Source: Prinsepia uniflora
Taxonomy: Eukaryota > Streptophyta > Magnoliopsida > Rosales > Rosaceae
NCBI GenBank assembly: GCA_032719365.1
Contig: CM064876.1
Coordinates: 62,553,864 to 62,617,863, forward strand
Reading direction: 5' to 3'
DNA: 64,000 nt
Made by a program: the position numbers and the translations under genes. Of this stretch, positions 11,509 to 22,207 are shown one piece after another; the first letter of the stretch is position 1, and the number at the start of each line of letters is the position of its first letter. Under the pieces are notes generated by a model that searched no databases, had not been told where the DNA came from, and worked only from the letters and a program-made list of their open reading frames with translations.

Positions 11509-12129
11509 TAATAGGTCAATCCCTTCATTAAGTAGATAAGAGTTATTATAATATTAATGTCCTCAAAATAAAGACCTTAATATCCAATATAAATGTGATG
11601 AATTGCGCACAGATGGAATATTGGCTAGGTTATTTCATTTGCTTGAAAACAAAATTGAGCACTTATTGATGAAGAATACTATACTCATGGAAATTACCAT
11701 GAGATTAATTAGAGTAAACTCTTATGCATGATAATGCACTAATGATTTTCCTTCATCCATATCTATATAAAGACAACAGATTGAGTATTCTCAATTATTC
11801 TTCAAGCAACAAGTGATCCAATAAATTGAAGAGAGTTCGTCCTTGTGCGATAAATATAGAGATAGCTTTTTTTTTGTGATATAAAGTGAAGTGAGATTTT
11901 CTTGAGTGAATCTAAGAGAGTTTGTATAGTGAGATTGTACTTGTAATCCCATTATTCACAGTGAAAGAATTTTTGAGCTGATGTCCGAAGACATAAGTAC
12001 ACTGGTGAACCTCGTTAAATTTTGATATTCTCTTTCACCTATTTATTTTTGGTTTATTTATTTTGAGGGTGAAAGAAGTTTGGTTATGTTAATTATAATT
12101 ATATATTTAGTTATGCATCTTTCCCAACA
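11509..12129 (+). mobile_element. 5' LTR of a Ty1/copia element
   Basis: The right border is ...TTTCCCAACA, followed after one base by ATGGTATTAGAGCCACA, an initiator-Met type primer-binding site with one change from TGGTATCAGAGCC. The left border is placed by similarity to 21232-21300, a second copy of the LTR start. About 620 bp is typical for Tork/Tnt1-like copia LTRs. The LTR end is repeated at 20903-21066. Confidence 0.7.
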
Positions 12130-12169
12130 AATGGTATTAGAGCCACACATGCTCGTTGTTCGTGATGGC

Positions 12170-13210
12170 AATCGTCAAAATCGTCATCCTTAATAATGAT
12201 TAAACTCACATTTTCAAATTATTCCATATGAAGATCACAAATGGAGGACATCCTCTATTGCAAAATTTGTGCCAGGTATTAATGTGTAATGAAGAGAAAC
12301 CAAAAGAGAAATTTTACAAAGATTAGGTCATTCTAAACTGGAATGCTATTGGACAAATCCGTCCATGGATCTACCAAAGTGTTTTTCACTACATTTCAAA
12401 AGAAACTGATACCTTCCAAATGCTGTCAAAATTGGCGTCGATGTGCGAGAAAAAGACTCCTCGAAACAAAGCTTTGCTAATTCGTCGATTGGTAAACTTG
12501 AAGTACAAAGACGGTCGAAGTGTTTTTGAACACTTGATGAATTTTCAAAAATTGGCGAATCAATTCTCAAGCATAAAGCTAGTGCTTGAAGATGAGTTAC
12601 TGAAACTTTTTCTGCTTGGCTTTCTACCGGATACTTGAAACACACTCATGGTTTCCCTTAGAAACTCTGCTCCTCAAGGTGTTCTTACTCTCCCATTGGT
12701 GGAGAACAATTTATTAAATGAAGTAGGGAAGAAAAAAGAATAAAGGATATCAATTGAGTCAGAGGCCCTTGTTACAGACAATCATGGAAGAAATTCTCAA
12801 CGAAAATCCCACAACCGTGACCGCTCCAGAGGCAAGTCAGAAGACCATTCTAGAGGCATCTACAGACCAATGAAGGAGATTTTGTGGTCAGAAGGGTCAC
12901 ATGAAGAGAGAATGTAGAAAGCTCAAAAAGGAGCAAAGAATTGAGCTAATGAGAAGAATGAAACCAAGGATACAACTGCCACTACTTCTAAAGGCGATGA
13001 GGTAATCGTTATTTGTGATGATGATTTTATTAATTAACTTCTCAAGATTCATGCTGGATTGTAGATTCTGGCGCATCATTCCATGTTACTTTTCGAAATG
13101 AGTTCTTCACATCCTATATAAGCGGGGATTTCATAATGTGAGAATGGAAAATGACAAAGTGTCCAAGATTGTGGGAATGGGAGAAATAGCTCTTGAGACC
13201 GAACATGTTG
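12170..13210 (+). pseudogene. Copia gag and protease remnant
   Basis: An open stretch at 12420-12638 encodes a Gag (UBN2-type) segment with LKYKDGRSVFEHLMNF and a terminal LLKLFLLGFLPDT. Near 12870-12930 is a zinc-knuckle-like block ending GHMKRECRK. At 13057-13090 a CWIVDSGASFHVT block is the aspartic-protease active site (D-S-G-A). Frames change between these blocks. The coding order is broken at 13210 by a solo LTR and resumes at 14026-14109 (a HVPDMRLNLI block) before a second insertion. Confidence 0.8.
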
Positions 13211-14025
13211 TGCAATGATCCAGAACTTCAGAAAGACAAAAATGACAATTTTTCCCCTAAGTCAAAGAGTTGACTTTTGACCCAAAGATTCAAATATTAA
13301 CTTTTGACTAGGGGATCCTGCGGGTGTACCAAGAGGACTGCTTGGAAGGCCTTGAGCTCCTAAGACCGTAGACAGATAGCACACCAAAATCAGAATCGGG
13401 AGAGATGTTTCCAACATGAAAATTATTCCTTATTTAATTATGAGTTTATTGATATAAAGTTTAGGAATATTGGTAACCATATGAGTATGTTTTGGATTTA
13501 TGAAGTGTTGTGTTCAATTATTTAATTTACTAATAGTCTAGGTAATTAATTGATTATTATGCTTATTTATGGTTAAGTGTTTGGTGACCTAACAAGGTAA
13601 AATATCAAGGATATTTGATGGTTCTCAGTGGTATATGAGATAATCCGAGTAATATTATGATATATGGTGTATGCATATATAATTATTTATTTAGGTAAAA
13701 TAAATGATAAATCATGGAAATGAGAAGAAAAAGGATTGATTATTAAGTTCTACTTAGGCAATAAATGATATTGCAAATGTTGATAATTTTAATGATAATA
13801 AAAAGTAAACATACGACCCGATTATGGATGAATTATAATAAATTCCTATATTTGCGAGGTAAGTGGGTTGGATGTGGACGGTACCCCAAACGAGATGGAT
13901 TCAATTTAGTTTACATTTCAAGTATCTGACAAAATTTAAAATACGAAAATCCCTTGTCTGACCTGAGTGGTTAGACGAGAGCAGGATCGGCTCGGTTTTT
14001 CTGTAAGAAGGGACGAGTCCTGTCA
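13211..14025 (+). mobile_element. Solo gypsy-type LTR inserted in the copia element
   Basis: It starts TGCAATGATCC and ends GACGAGTCCTGTCA. The copia reading resumes right after it. The flanks are (G)GTTG: GTTG at 13207-13210 and GGTTG at 14026-14030, an eroded TSD. The 5' part keeps the AAAATGACAATTTTTCCCC and AGTTGACTTTTGAC motifs common to the larger gypsy LTRs here. A terminal hairpin GTCTGACC/GGTTAGAC lies near 13957-13976. Confidence 0.75.
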
Positions 14026-14292
14026 GGTTGTTCCTTAGTTCTCAAGAATGAGTGACATGTTCCAGACATGCGTCTCAATTTGATCTTCAATGTGTTTGAT
14101 GGTGGAAAATGACATGACCCCTCCCAAAATTTCTTGAAAATCGGATCAGTTTTGCTCCTGTCTAACAACTTTTGTCAGATAAGGGATATGGTCAACTTAA
14201 ATCAAGTCCATCTCATACTAAAATAATTAACTAAAGTTGTCCTTACGAGGTTACCGTCCACGTCCCACCCATTTAAACCGACAAGGAGAAAT

Positions 14293-16783
14293 TGACAGGA
14301 CCTGTCCCAACTGGACCTCGATAACTGTGTCCGGTCCTGCTCCCGTCTGACAAGTCAACTGAAATCCCGAAAGTACCCTTCAGCACCCGTCAGACCAGGG
14401 ATAGCTGCACTGATTTCTGCTCATGTCTCTGCCTCGTAATCCGCCCCGAGTATCGTGCCACGGCCTGGAGGGTCATTAAAAACAAAGGTGTGAGTGGACA
14501 AAAATAATATCAAGTAAAACACATTTGAAACATATTCGTTACCCTCCAGTTTTACAACTCATGCATGCATAGGGAAAAGCACATAAATTATTTAAATCAT
14601 ATTATAAAATCAGTTCACTATAATAATAAAGCATATAACTCGGGAATTACACATCCGAGGATCCTCTGGGAATTACACATCCAGAGTCGTCATCCATTGC
14701 TGGGAATTACACATCCAGCCTCACCGGGAATTACACATCCGGTTTCTCCAGGAATTACGCATCTGGAGTCCCTCCAGGAATTACACATCTGGAGTCATTA
14801 AACATCAATACACAAACAAAAGCATTAATTCAAATCAAGTATCAAAACCATATCAAAAACCATCATCACGGGGCCACATGCCCAAATCTCATTTCTCGTC
14901 AATCCGTAAAATCATTAAATAATTCAATACACACAAATCCGCAAAATCATATCTGAAAACATCACAAATCCATTAAATCAATTTCCCAACTCATAATCCA
15001 AGCCAAAACCAATCACAAATCCCGGGTCTTCGCCCAAAATAGTCATTTCACATTTTCTCGAAAAACGTGCCCGAAATACCGATTAAAATAATTAATAAAT
15101 CACACAATAATCATATCAAATCATTGCAATTCAAATCATGCCATAAATCATATAAAACATTTAACTATGCATGCATATCAATTTATAAAACAAACGTCCA
15201 CTCACACACCGTCCAACTGCTCGTTTCCCGCGCTGCACGCATTTCCGTAATTTCCGACCCTTGCTCGGAATCTCGAATCCTGTTCAAAATCATTATTCAA
15301 GGTTACTAACAAGTCAATTTACATCATCTAATTTTCCCATAATTTTTTGGGAATTTAATATTAATTAAATACGTAACTTAAATCTTCGGACCCTCGAAAC
15401 ATTATCGAGACGGTGTCCGATTGATTTGAAACCAATTTTAAAATGTCCGTTACATTACAAGGAGTAAAACACCTGTTGAAACTTTCCTCAGAAAACGTGC
15501 CACGCGACCTCACACGCCGCCGCAAGCGGCTGCGCGTGAGTCCACGCGCTGTGCTACCGTTATCCCTTCCACCCGTTTCTCTGATAAACGGATCCTCTGA
15601 CCCGCGATACAACCCGTTTCAATCTAAGCTAATTCGAACTCAATTACTCTCGTTCTTTCAACCATTAGCATCAATTCAATATGGATTAAGGGTCTGTAAT
15701 CTTAATTTCATGAAACCATGCCCCAAAGTCCACGACTCAACCTCGAAACCCGACGGGTCTTAATTCGGGTTCTACCCAAACACGACCTGTAACATTCAAT
15801 TAATCATACCAGAAGCATCTAACAATCATTCTAAATATGAAATCGAAGTCAATTTCAAGAATCATCACCTCTAAGTAATCGAACCCAAGCTCTCACTTCA
15901 ATGGCGTCGCAGAGCCTGTTCTCTATCGATTCGCCTCCAATTTCTTGTCCAATTGATTTGATTCTATTCGTTGAGCTCCCAGAAGGCTAAATATCTAATC
16001 AATTTCATCCGAAACATTGTACAAAATGAAAATCGACATTTGGTGTTCTTCGGTAATTTTCGGGTTTGTTCTTGGGTTTCCAGCTCAATTTTCTCTCAAT
16101 TACTCCTTCAATCTTACTCGTTTTCTCTCTGGGTTCCTCTTCCCGTTTCAAACTCTCTCTGTTTTCCCCTTTTTATCGATCAATTTGATCAATTTTGAAC
16201 AAATGAAATGGACGGTTGAATTTGTCATGTTAGGCATTCAATAATGCCACTAATTTGCTTAAGCAAGTGACAAATGTCACTTAGTACTTAATCTTAATCT
16301 AAATAGGCTGAATCAGCCAAGTTAAATTATTTAAAACCAACTGTGGCACCGTTTAGGGCCTTAACGACCCAAATTACCATTTTACCCTTCATGTGACAAT
16401 TTACCGTTTTGCCCTTGAACTTTCCAGACCCTCAACTTTTTCGTCCGAGCTCCGATTGACGCATGCCGCCTGTTTACGGATTCGGCGTCCCGAGACCTAT
16501 CCAACGGTCTTCCCGGAAAGTCCAAACAAGGTCCCGGTCAAAAAGTCAATTTTCGGCCCCTTTTACCAACTTCCGCACGTCATAACTTTCTCCCCGAATA
16601 CCGGAATTGGACGTGCCACCTGTCTATGAACTCGTGACGTCCCGTACTACGTCACGGTCATCGGTCAAAGTCCGTTTGACTGCTCAAATTAAAAGTCAAC
16701 TTTTTTGCCTAATTTCAGGGGCAAAATCGCCATTTTCCCTAAAGTTTCCAAATTTTCCTTTTTCGAATTTCCAGGGCGTTACA
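14293..16783 (-). mobile_element. Solo gypsy LTR nested in another LTR, 2.5 kb
   Basis: It runs on the plus strand from TGACAGGACCTGTCCC to CCAGGGCGTTACA with the perfect TSD GAAAT at 14288-14292 and 16784-16788. In the sense (minus) direction it carries the GCGCGTG/CACGCGC hairpin (15532-15549), the donor-like box GTGTGAGTGGAC (complement of 15196-15207), the hairpin array (14639-14794), the perfectly complementary GTCCACTCACAC (complement of 14488-14499) and then a pyrimidine tract ending CCCTCCAG. It is the third nesting level: copia, LTR, LTR. Confidence 0.9.
14639..14794 (-). repeat. Six hairpins with constant 11-nt loop and covarying stems
   Basis: On the plus strand every unit has the loop GAATTACACAT (one unit GAATTACGCAT) between stems that differ but always match: CTCGG/CCGAG (14639-14659), CTCTGG/CCAGAG (14664-14686), GCTGG/CCAGC (14699-14719), ACCGG/CCGGT (14723-14743), CTCCAG/CTGGAG (14746-14768) and CTCCAG/CTGGAG (14772-14794). 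The four distinct stem solutions around an unchanged loop are the clearest covariation in the window. It sits inside the putative LTR intron. Confidence 0.85.
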
Positions 16784-18339
16784 GAAATATTTACCATGTA
16801 AAATCCTTCCCTTTCTTTATCTTCCTAAGATTGCCTATTATCACAATTTTGAATTGTTCAATTTCTAGTAAAATCATAGTCAAGTATTAATTCATACTCC
16901 ACATTATATAGCGATCATGTAACATTTCCTCATACCATAACATCGTACCTTACATCCTAGGGTCACCATATTATCACGCAAATATTATCATAAAACCTTA
17001 ATCATATACCAATGCATTCACCGTCACCATAACACCATCATAATATACATAACAATAATGGGAATCATATATCGGGTAAATAACATATTAGCTTAAGAAA
17101 GGGAAAGAAAAGCCTTTCCATAATACTATTGGAATTCAAATTTCTAATTTTCTCACATTAAGATATTTCCATTCTTCATTATGTTTACTATAGGACTATC
17201 AATACATAAGTACAACAATATGATCACATACTTCCATTAACCATAGAAGTAAAATACAAAGCTATTCACTTATTCCCTCTTTCCAAATTGTATATATTGC
17301 ACATTATAACCATGTAACAACAAGGCATCACCATCTTTTTAATTCTTCATTTCTTTTATTTAAATGGTATTTCGTCATTGAGTGCATATAATTATAGAAA
17401 ACTATCCACAACATAACTAATACTAATTCCTTGTAAACTATCAATTACCCAATAATCAAACAATAATTCTTTGTAAACCCTTTTCATAAATATAGTTTAC
17501 TTTTAAGGGATTTTTAGTTATTCCCAATATAAATTATAGTTAAAACTTTAATATCAACATATATATATATTAATATAATTACACCTAATAAAATCCTTCA
17601 ATCGCACTTTCTCAAATTCATCCTTTTTACCCAAAACTCACAATTCCACATTTTCCTCAATTATGAAAATAGCCATAACCTTTGGTTTTTTCCTTCATTA
17701 AATTTGAATTTAACACCTAACTTTGGGGACTTTAGAACTGCACATGAACAAGGTCCAATTAGCCTAAAAATTGTACCATTGAACTCCCAAAATTAAGAAC
17801 TCGAACTTCTACGTTGATCGCAGCCCCAAAAACCACCACACTTGCTCTCATGCACCAGTGAGGTGCTTTGCGCGTGGGTGCCACCCGATTTCCTAGTTTT
17901 GGGTTGCCCGCCCCGCGAACAAGACCCAGTTCTTAAATCGCATTTTCACGTCTGTTTTTCTTACTTCAAGTCTCTAACATCATCTACACAATCTCGTGAG
18001 TAGACATATAGCAACAAAAGTAAGAGAACTTACCTTGATCATGCAGTCCAGTTCCTTAACTTTCAACCATGGTTCCAACCTTCTGTCTATAAGCTTCTCT
18101 AGCCCAAACCTTCTTCCTTATCATCCCAAATTGATCCTAGGGACATAACTAATGTCCTAGCATTCACAGTTAGGAGCTAGGAAGCTACAACACTTTTAAC
18201 ACTTATGGAGTTTGAGACCTTTATAACAATCCTCACGAAACTTTCAGAAAGTCTCCAAATCAAGAAGTCAACATTTTAACCCTATATGGGCAAAATTGTC
18301 ATTTTTCATTTCCTCTGATTTCTGGGGCGTTACAGAAAA

Positions 18340-20165
18340 TGAAAACTCATCAAAGGATCTCTAGTGATACCAAAAGGGAAGAGTGAGATTACACTCCATA
18401 TGACATATACGAAGACCAACAATTAGTATGTTAATACAGTAACCAAGTAATCAAATTCAGCAATTGGGTCATATGAGTGGAAAGTGATTGGAAATTTTCG
18501 CCAAAAGAGAGGTATTCACTGGATTGCAAGCAAAAGGTACACCTCTAAATCACTGCAATGATTGTTTGGCTGGAAAAAAAATCATAGAGATTCATTTCAT
18601 TATAAAGTTGTAGCTAGAAAACCCAATATACTGGATGTTGTTCATTGATGTTTGTGGTCCTATGACTACTAACACTCTTGGTGATGAATGATACTTTGTT
18701 ACCTTAATTGATAATCATTCTAGGAAGGTGTGAGCCTATTCAATCAAATCCAAAGATCAAGTCTTTGAAATGTTCAAGAAATTCCATGCCACTGTTGAAC
18801 ATGAGACTTATATGACACTCAAGTGTATCTATTCTGAAAATGATGGAGAGTACATGGGAGACTTCAAAGCCTACTTCAAGAATAAGGGGATGAGGCATGA
18901 AATATCAATTCCAAAAACCCCTTAACACAATAGGTTGGCCGAGAGGATGAACAGAACTATCGTTGAGCGAATAAGAAGCATGTTATCTCATTCCAAGTTT
19001 CCAAAGAGTTTATGGGGTGAAGCAATGTTGACTGCAGTGCACTTGATCGATTTCTCTCCATCACCTCCACTAAATAGTAATTTATCGAACACGTTTTAGA
19101 GCGGAAAACATGTGACCTATCAATAATTGAAAGTGTTTGGTTGTAGAGGATTCGTTCAAATCACAAAAGATAAAAGGTCCAAGCTTGATGCCAAATCAAA
19201 AGAATGCATTTTTCTTGGTTATGAAGATGAATGGTTTGACTACAGATTGTGGGATCCTATCAATAAGAAGATTGTTAGAAGTAGAGAAGTGTTTTTTTTT
19301 TTGAAGATCAAACCATTGAAGATATCCAGAAGAGAGAGAACTCAAATAGCTCCAAAGAGTATTCAATTGACCTAGATTCAGTTCCTCAGCCCAGGGTTCG
19401 TGATGATGGGGGAGATGTAGTTGAGAACAATAATGTTGAGCCTATTGCTAACAAAAATGACGTTAATGTTATTCCTGAATATTTGCAAGAAGATCAAGTT
19501 CCTGAAGAACCACAATTGAGAAGATCAAACAGATAGCGAAATCCTAGTAGCTTCTACTCTCTAGATCAGTTTGTGTTGCTAATAGATGCAAGAGAGCCCG
19601 AGTGCTACCAAGAAACTGTGACCCATGAGAAAAATGGGGAGTGGATGAAAGCCATGAAAGATGACTTGAAATCCTTGCATGAAAACCACACAGATAATTT
19701 GGTGAAATTTCCAAAGGGAAAAAGAGCACTCAAGAATAAGTGAGTATATAAGTTGAAGACAAATGAAAATAACCCACAACCAAGGTAAAAAGCAAGAATA
19801 GTTGTGAAAGGTTTCAATCAGAAACAGGGAATTGATTTTGAAATTTTCTTGCTAGTAGTGAAGATGACATCTATTCGCGTAGTACTTGGTTTCATTGTTA
19901 GTCTGAATCTAGAAGTTGAACAACTAGATGTCAAGACTTTATTTTTTCATGGAGATCTTGAGAACAAATTTACATGGAGCGGCTAGAAGGTTTCAAAGTC
20001 ACGGGAAAAAGAGACCTAGTCTGCTGATTAAAGAAGAGTTTGTATGGACTGGAGTAGTCAACACAACAATGGTACAAGAAGTTCGATTCCTTCATGATCA
20101 AATATGGATACCAAAGGACCACTTCTAATCATTGTGTTTTGTCAAGTGGTACTCTAATGTAGAAT
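18340..20165 (+). pseudogene. Copia integrase and reverse-transcriptase remnant
   Basis: After the insertion at 14110-18334 the copia sequence resumes. It shows an integrase-type region at 18500-19080 with stops, then an open stretch at 19127-19375 with KVFGCRGFVQITKDKRSKLD and CIFLGYEDEWFDYRLWDP, the standard copia block after integrase. Reverse-transcriptase blocks follow: an EWMKAM-like block near 19640, VVKMTSIRVVLGFIVSL and VEQLDVKTLFFHGDLE (19855-19965), and remnants of the YGLKQAPRQW region near 20020-20060. It stops abruptly near 20160, where sequence like the copia LTR begins, so the second half of RT and all of RNase H are deleted. Confidence 0.8.
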
Positions 20166-20312
20166 TTTGGAGCTGGAGTCTAAGTGTAAGACCCGTGTCC
20201 TGTAGTGAACGGTGAACGATCCCACATTCCTGCGATGGGGGAATGGTCTGGGAAGGAAATGGTGGTGTGCCTTAAAGATGTAGGCACACACCTATCTAGC
20301 ATGAGGTCTTTT

Positions 20313-20417
20313 GGGAGCTCAGTGGCTTTGGGGGGATTGGAACCCCAAAGTTAAGCGAGTTGAGGCTGGTGCAATTCCAGATGGGTAACCCCCTGGGAAG
20401 TTGCACCGTGAGCTCCC
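20313..20417 (+). other. 5S rRNA-like domain in the first Cassandra LTR
   Basis: The 105-nt segment is closed by GGGAGCTCA/TGAGCTCCC, equivalent to 5S helix I. It contains AAGTTAAGCG (A-box, 20348-20357) and GATGGGTAACC followed by CTGGGAAGT (C-box region, near 20381-20401). The C-box has an A where both the second LTR and 5S genes have G. It is not a genuine 5S gene. Confidence 0.9.
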
Positions 20418-20704
20418 GAAAACAAAACCGTGAGGGCGAGGCCCAAAGCGGACAATATCGTGCTAGATGAACCGGGACCTGACAGAAGAGGGTCGGGTCC
20501 TGACAATTTGGTATCAGAGCCAGACCCCGACCGAGAAGTGTGTCAGCGAGGACGCTGGGCCCTAAGGGGGGTGGATTGTAAGACCCGTGTCCTGTAGTGA
20601 ACGGTGAACGATCCCACATTCCTGCGATGGGGGAATGGTCTGGGAAGGGAATGGTGGTGTGCCTTAAAGGTGTAGGCACACACCTATCTAGCATGAGGCT
20701 TTTT

Positions 20705-20809
20705 GGGAGCTCAGTGGCTTTGGGGGGATTGGAACCCCAAAGTTAAGCGAGTTGAGGCTGGTGCAATTCCAGATGGGTGACCCCCTGGGAAGTTGCACCG
20801 TGAGCTCCC
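20705..20809 (+). other. 5S rRNA-like domain in the second Cassandra LTR
   Basis: This has the same 105-nt layout as the first LTR: helix-I-like ends GGGAGCTCA/TGAGCTCCC, AAGTTAAGCG, and an intact GATGGGTGACC C-box followed by CTGGGAAGT. In other plants the Cassandra 5S domain has been proposed to act as an internal Pol III promoter; activity here is not shown by sequence alone. Confidence 0.9.
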
Positions 20810-20902
20810 GAAAACAAAACCGTGAGGGCGAGGCCTAAAGCGGACAATATCGTGATAGATGAATCGGGACTTGACAGAAGAGGGTCGGGTCCTGACACTA
20901 AG

Positions 20903-21640
20903 GACGTAAGCACACTGTCAGATCTCGTTAAATTTCGATGTTCACTTTCACCTATTTATTTCCATTTTATTTTGATTTATTTTATTTACTCAATTTATTT
21001 TAAAGGTGAGAAAAATATGAACTTGGTAGTTATAATTGTCTATTTAGTTGTGCGCCTTTCCGAACAAGTGGTATTAGAGTAAGTATGAGTTTTGCGGAAG
21101 CGCACCTAGTATGATGAAATGTGGGAAAAGTTTGTTCTTAATGATTATAATTATTTTTACAAAATGACAAGTATGAGTTTTGCAAAAACACAGCTAGTAT
21201 GATGAGACTTTCCACTTAAGTCGGAAAAGGGGAATTTGATGGGTTAATCCCCCCAGTTAAGTGGAGGAGAGTTACGATGATATTGGTGTTCTCAAAATGA
21301 AGATTTTGAAACGATTCAGTTAATAGTTTCAAAACCAAATCATTGAATAAATAGCGATTTAGAATGATTCGATTAATAGTTTCAATATAATTATGCTCAG
21401 TCTTTATAATGAGCATGATCAAGCGCATGAGCATCCATAGTTTTTATAATCGTGAATATCTTCCTGTGTAAATAACTTATAAGTATCCTTATGTAGTCAT
21501 TCCACTCAATCATTCTCAATGGAATTTTATGTATGGCATAAATTGTATTTATACCATGTATATGTAAAGTTTTCTTATAATCGAACTTTAATAGTAATTT
21601 GCTTGAGGCGGTTCATAGAATATTATTAGTGAAAGAAGTA
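20903..21640 (+). mobile_element. Copia LTR end, PBS-like site and a second partial LTR
   Basis: 20903-21066 repeats the end of the copia LTR at 11985-12129 and is followed by TGGTATTAGAG at 21069, a decayed primer-binding site. From 21232, TGATGGGTTAATCCCCC and the next 70 bases repeat the LTR start seen at 11509. LTR end plus PBS here, rather than a 3' LTR flank, points to unequal recombination between related copies. 21300-21640 is AT-rich with no gene. Confidence 0.55.
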
Positions 21641-22207
21641 GAAATGTCAATGAAAGAAAAATAGACGGTGTCAATTTTTTTTGGAGGAAATTAAATATTT
21701 TTAATTCAAACATACATAAAAAATAAGTATTAAGATTCCTTTCTATCCTCCACCATAATTAAACCCTAGAATATTTTTAATTTAACATAAAAAAAAAGCC
21801 AACATGATCCAATGCTCTTTAGATAATCCTCATGAACCATATCCACTCATTTTTTAAAAAAAAAATGAAAATCAAACCCTAATGTCTATTTTTGGAACCT
21901 GGTCGGTGGCGTTTGTGGACCAAAGCTTGTCGTGCCCTCCATCACCTTCCCTTTTATCATTATTTTCTTCACAAAAGATGACCCACGAAACACTACTTTA
22001 CTCTTTTCGCCAATTAGACACGAGGATTGTTGGTCACATGGTACAATGAGTGAATGAGTAGAATCATTGATGAGCTTCCGGACACATCTATTAAGGCATG
22101 TTAGTGACAGCTGGCTAAGCTGCCCTAAAGGAAATCCGATTGGATGTGTGCATGGCGATGGCATATTGGCATGGACATGTACATATTTTGGATTCCACTC
22201 TTTGCCA
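21641..22207. other. Intergenic AT-rich DNA, nothing recognised
   Basis: I see no coding exon with splice signals, no RNA gene and no clear repeat. Open frames near 21886-22215 look like chance. Confidence 0.5.

Larger units (their letters stand above)
14110..18334 (-). mobile_element. Gypsy LTR (about 1.7 kb without its own insertion) in the copia element
   Basis: On the plus strand it runs from TGACATGACCCCTCCC to GGGGCGTTACA, flanked by the perfect TSD GAAAA at 14105-14109 and 18335-18339. Copia sequence continues on both sides. The LTR is interrupted by the 2.5 kb solo LTR at 14293-16783. The part at 16789-18334 is AT-rich and carries no gene. No internal retroelement domain is visible, so this is a solo LTR too. 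Confidence 0.85.
20185..20897 (+). mobile_element. Complete Cassandra TRIM retrotransposon
   Basis: Two 321-bp LTRs (20185-20505 and 20577-20897), both TGTAAGACCC...GGTCCTGACA, flank a 71-bp interior with no coding capacity. A TGGTATCAGAGCC primer-binding site (initiator tRNA-Met) is at 20509-20521 and a purine tract AAGGGGGGTGGA lies just before the second LTR. The TSD CTAAG is perfect (20180-20184 and 20898-20902). Each LTR carries a 5S rRNA-like segment, the hallmark of Cassandra. It cannot move without proteins from another element. The two LTRs differ at only a few positions, suggesting a fairly recent insertion. The target was a copia LTR. Confidence 0.95.

Noticed and set aside
14639..14794. 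CRISPR-like array, because a short repeat is regularly spaced
   Set aside because: Plant nuclear context inside an LTR, spacers are not unique sequences, and no cas genes are possible here; the repeats are hairpins.
20313..20417. A true 5S rRNA gene
   Set aside because: The segment is inside an LTR, is shorter than the roughly 120-nt 5S gene, and has only the promoter boxes and helix I in common.
20296..20694. Minus-strand 132-residue frame over the Cassandra element
   Set aside because: It lies across two LTRs with 5S-like sequence; Cassandra has no coding capacity and the frame has no family features.
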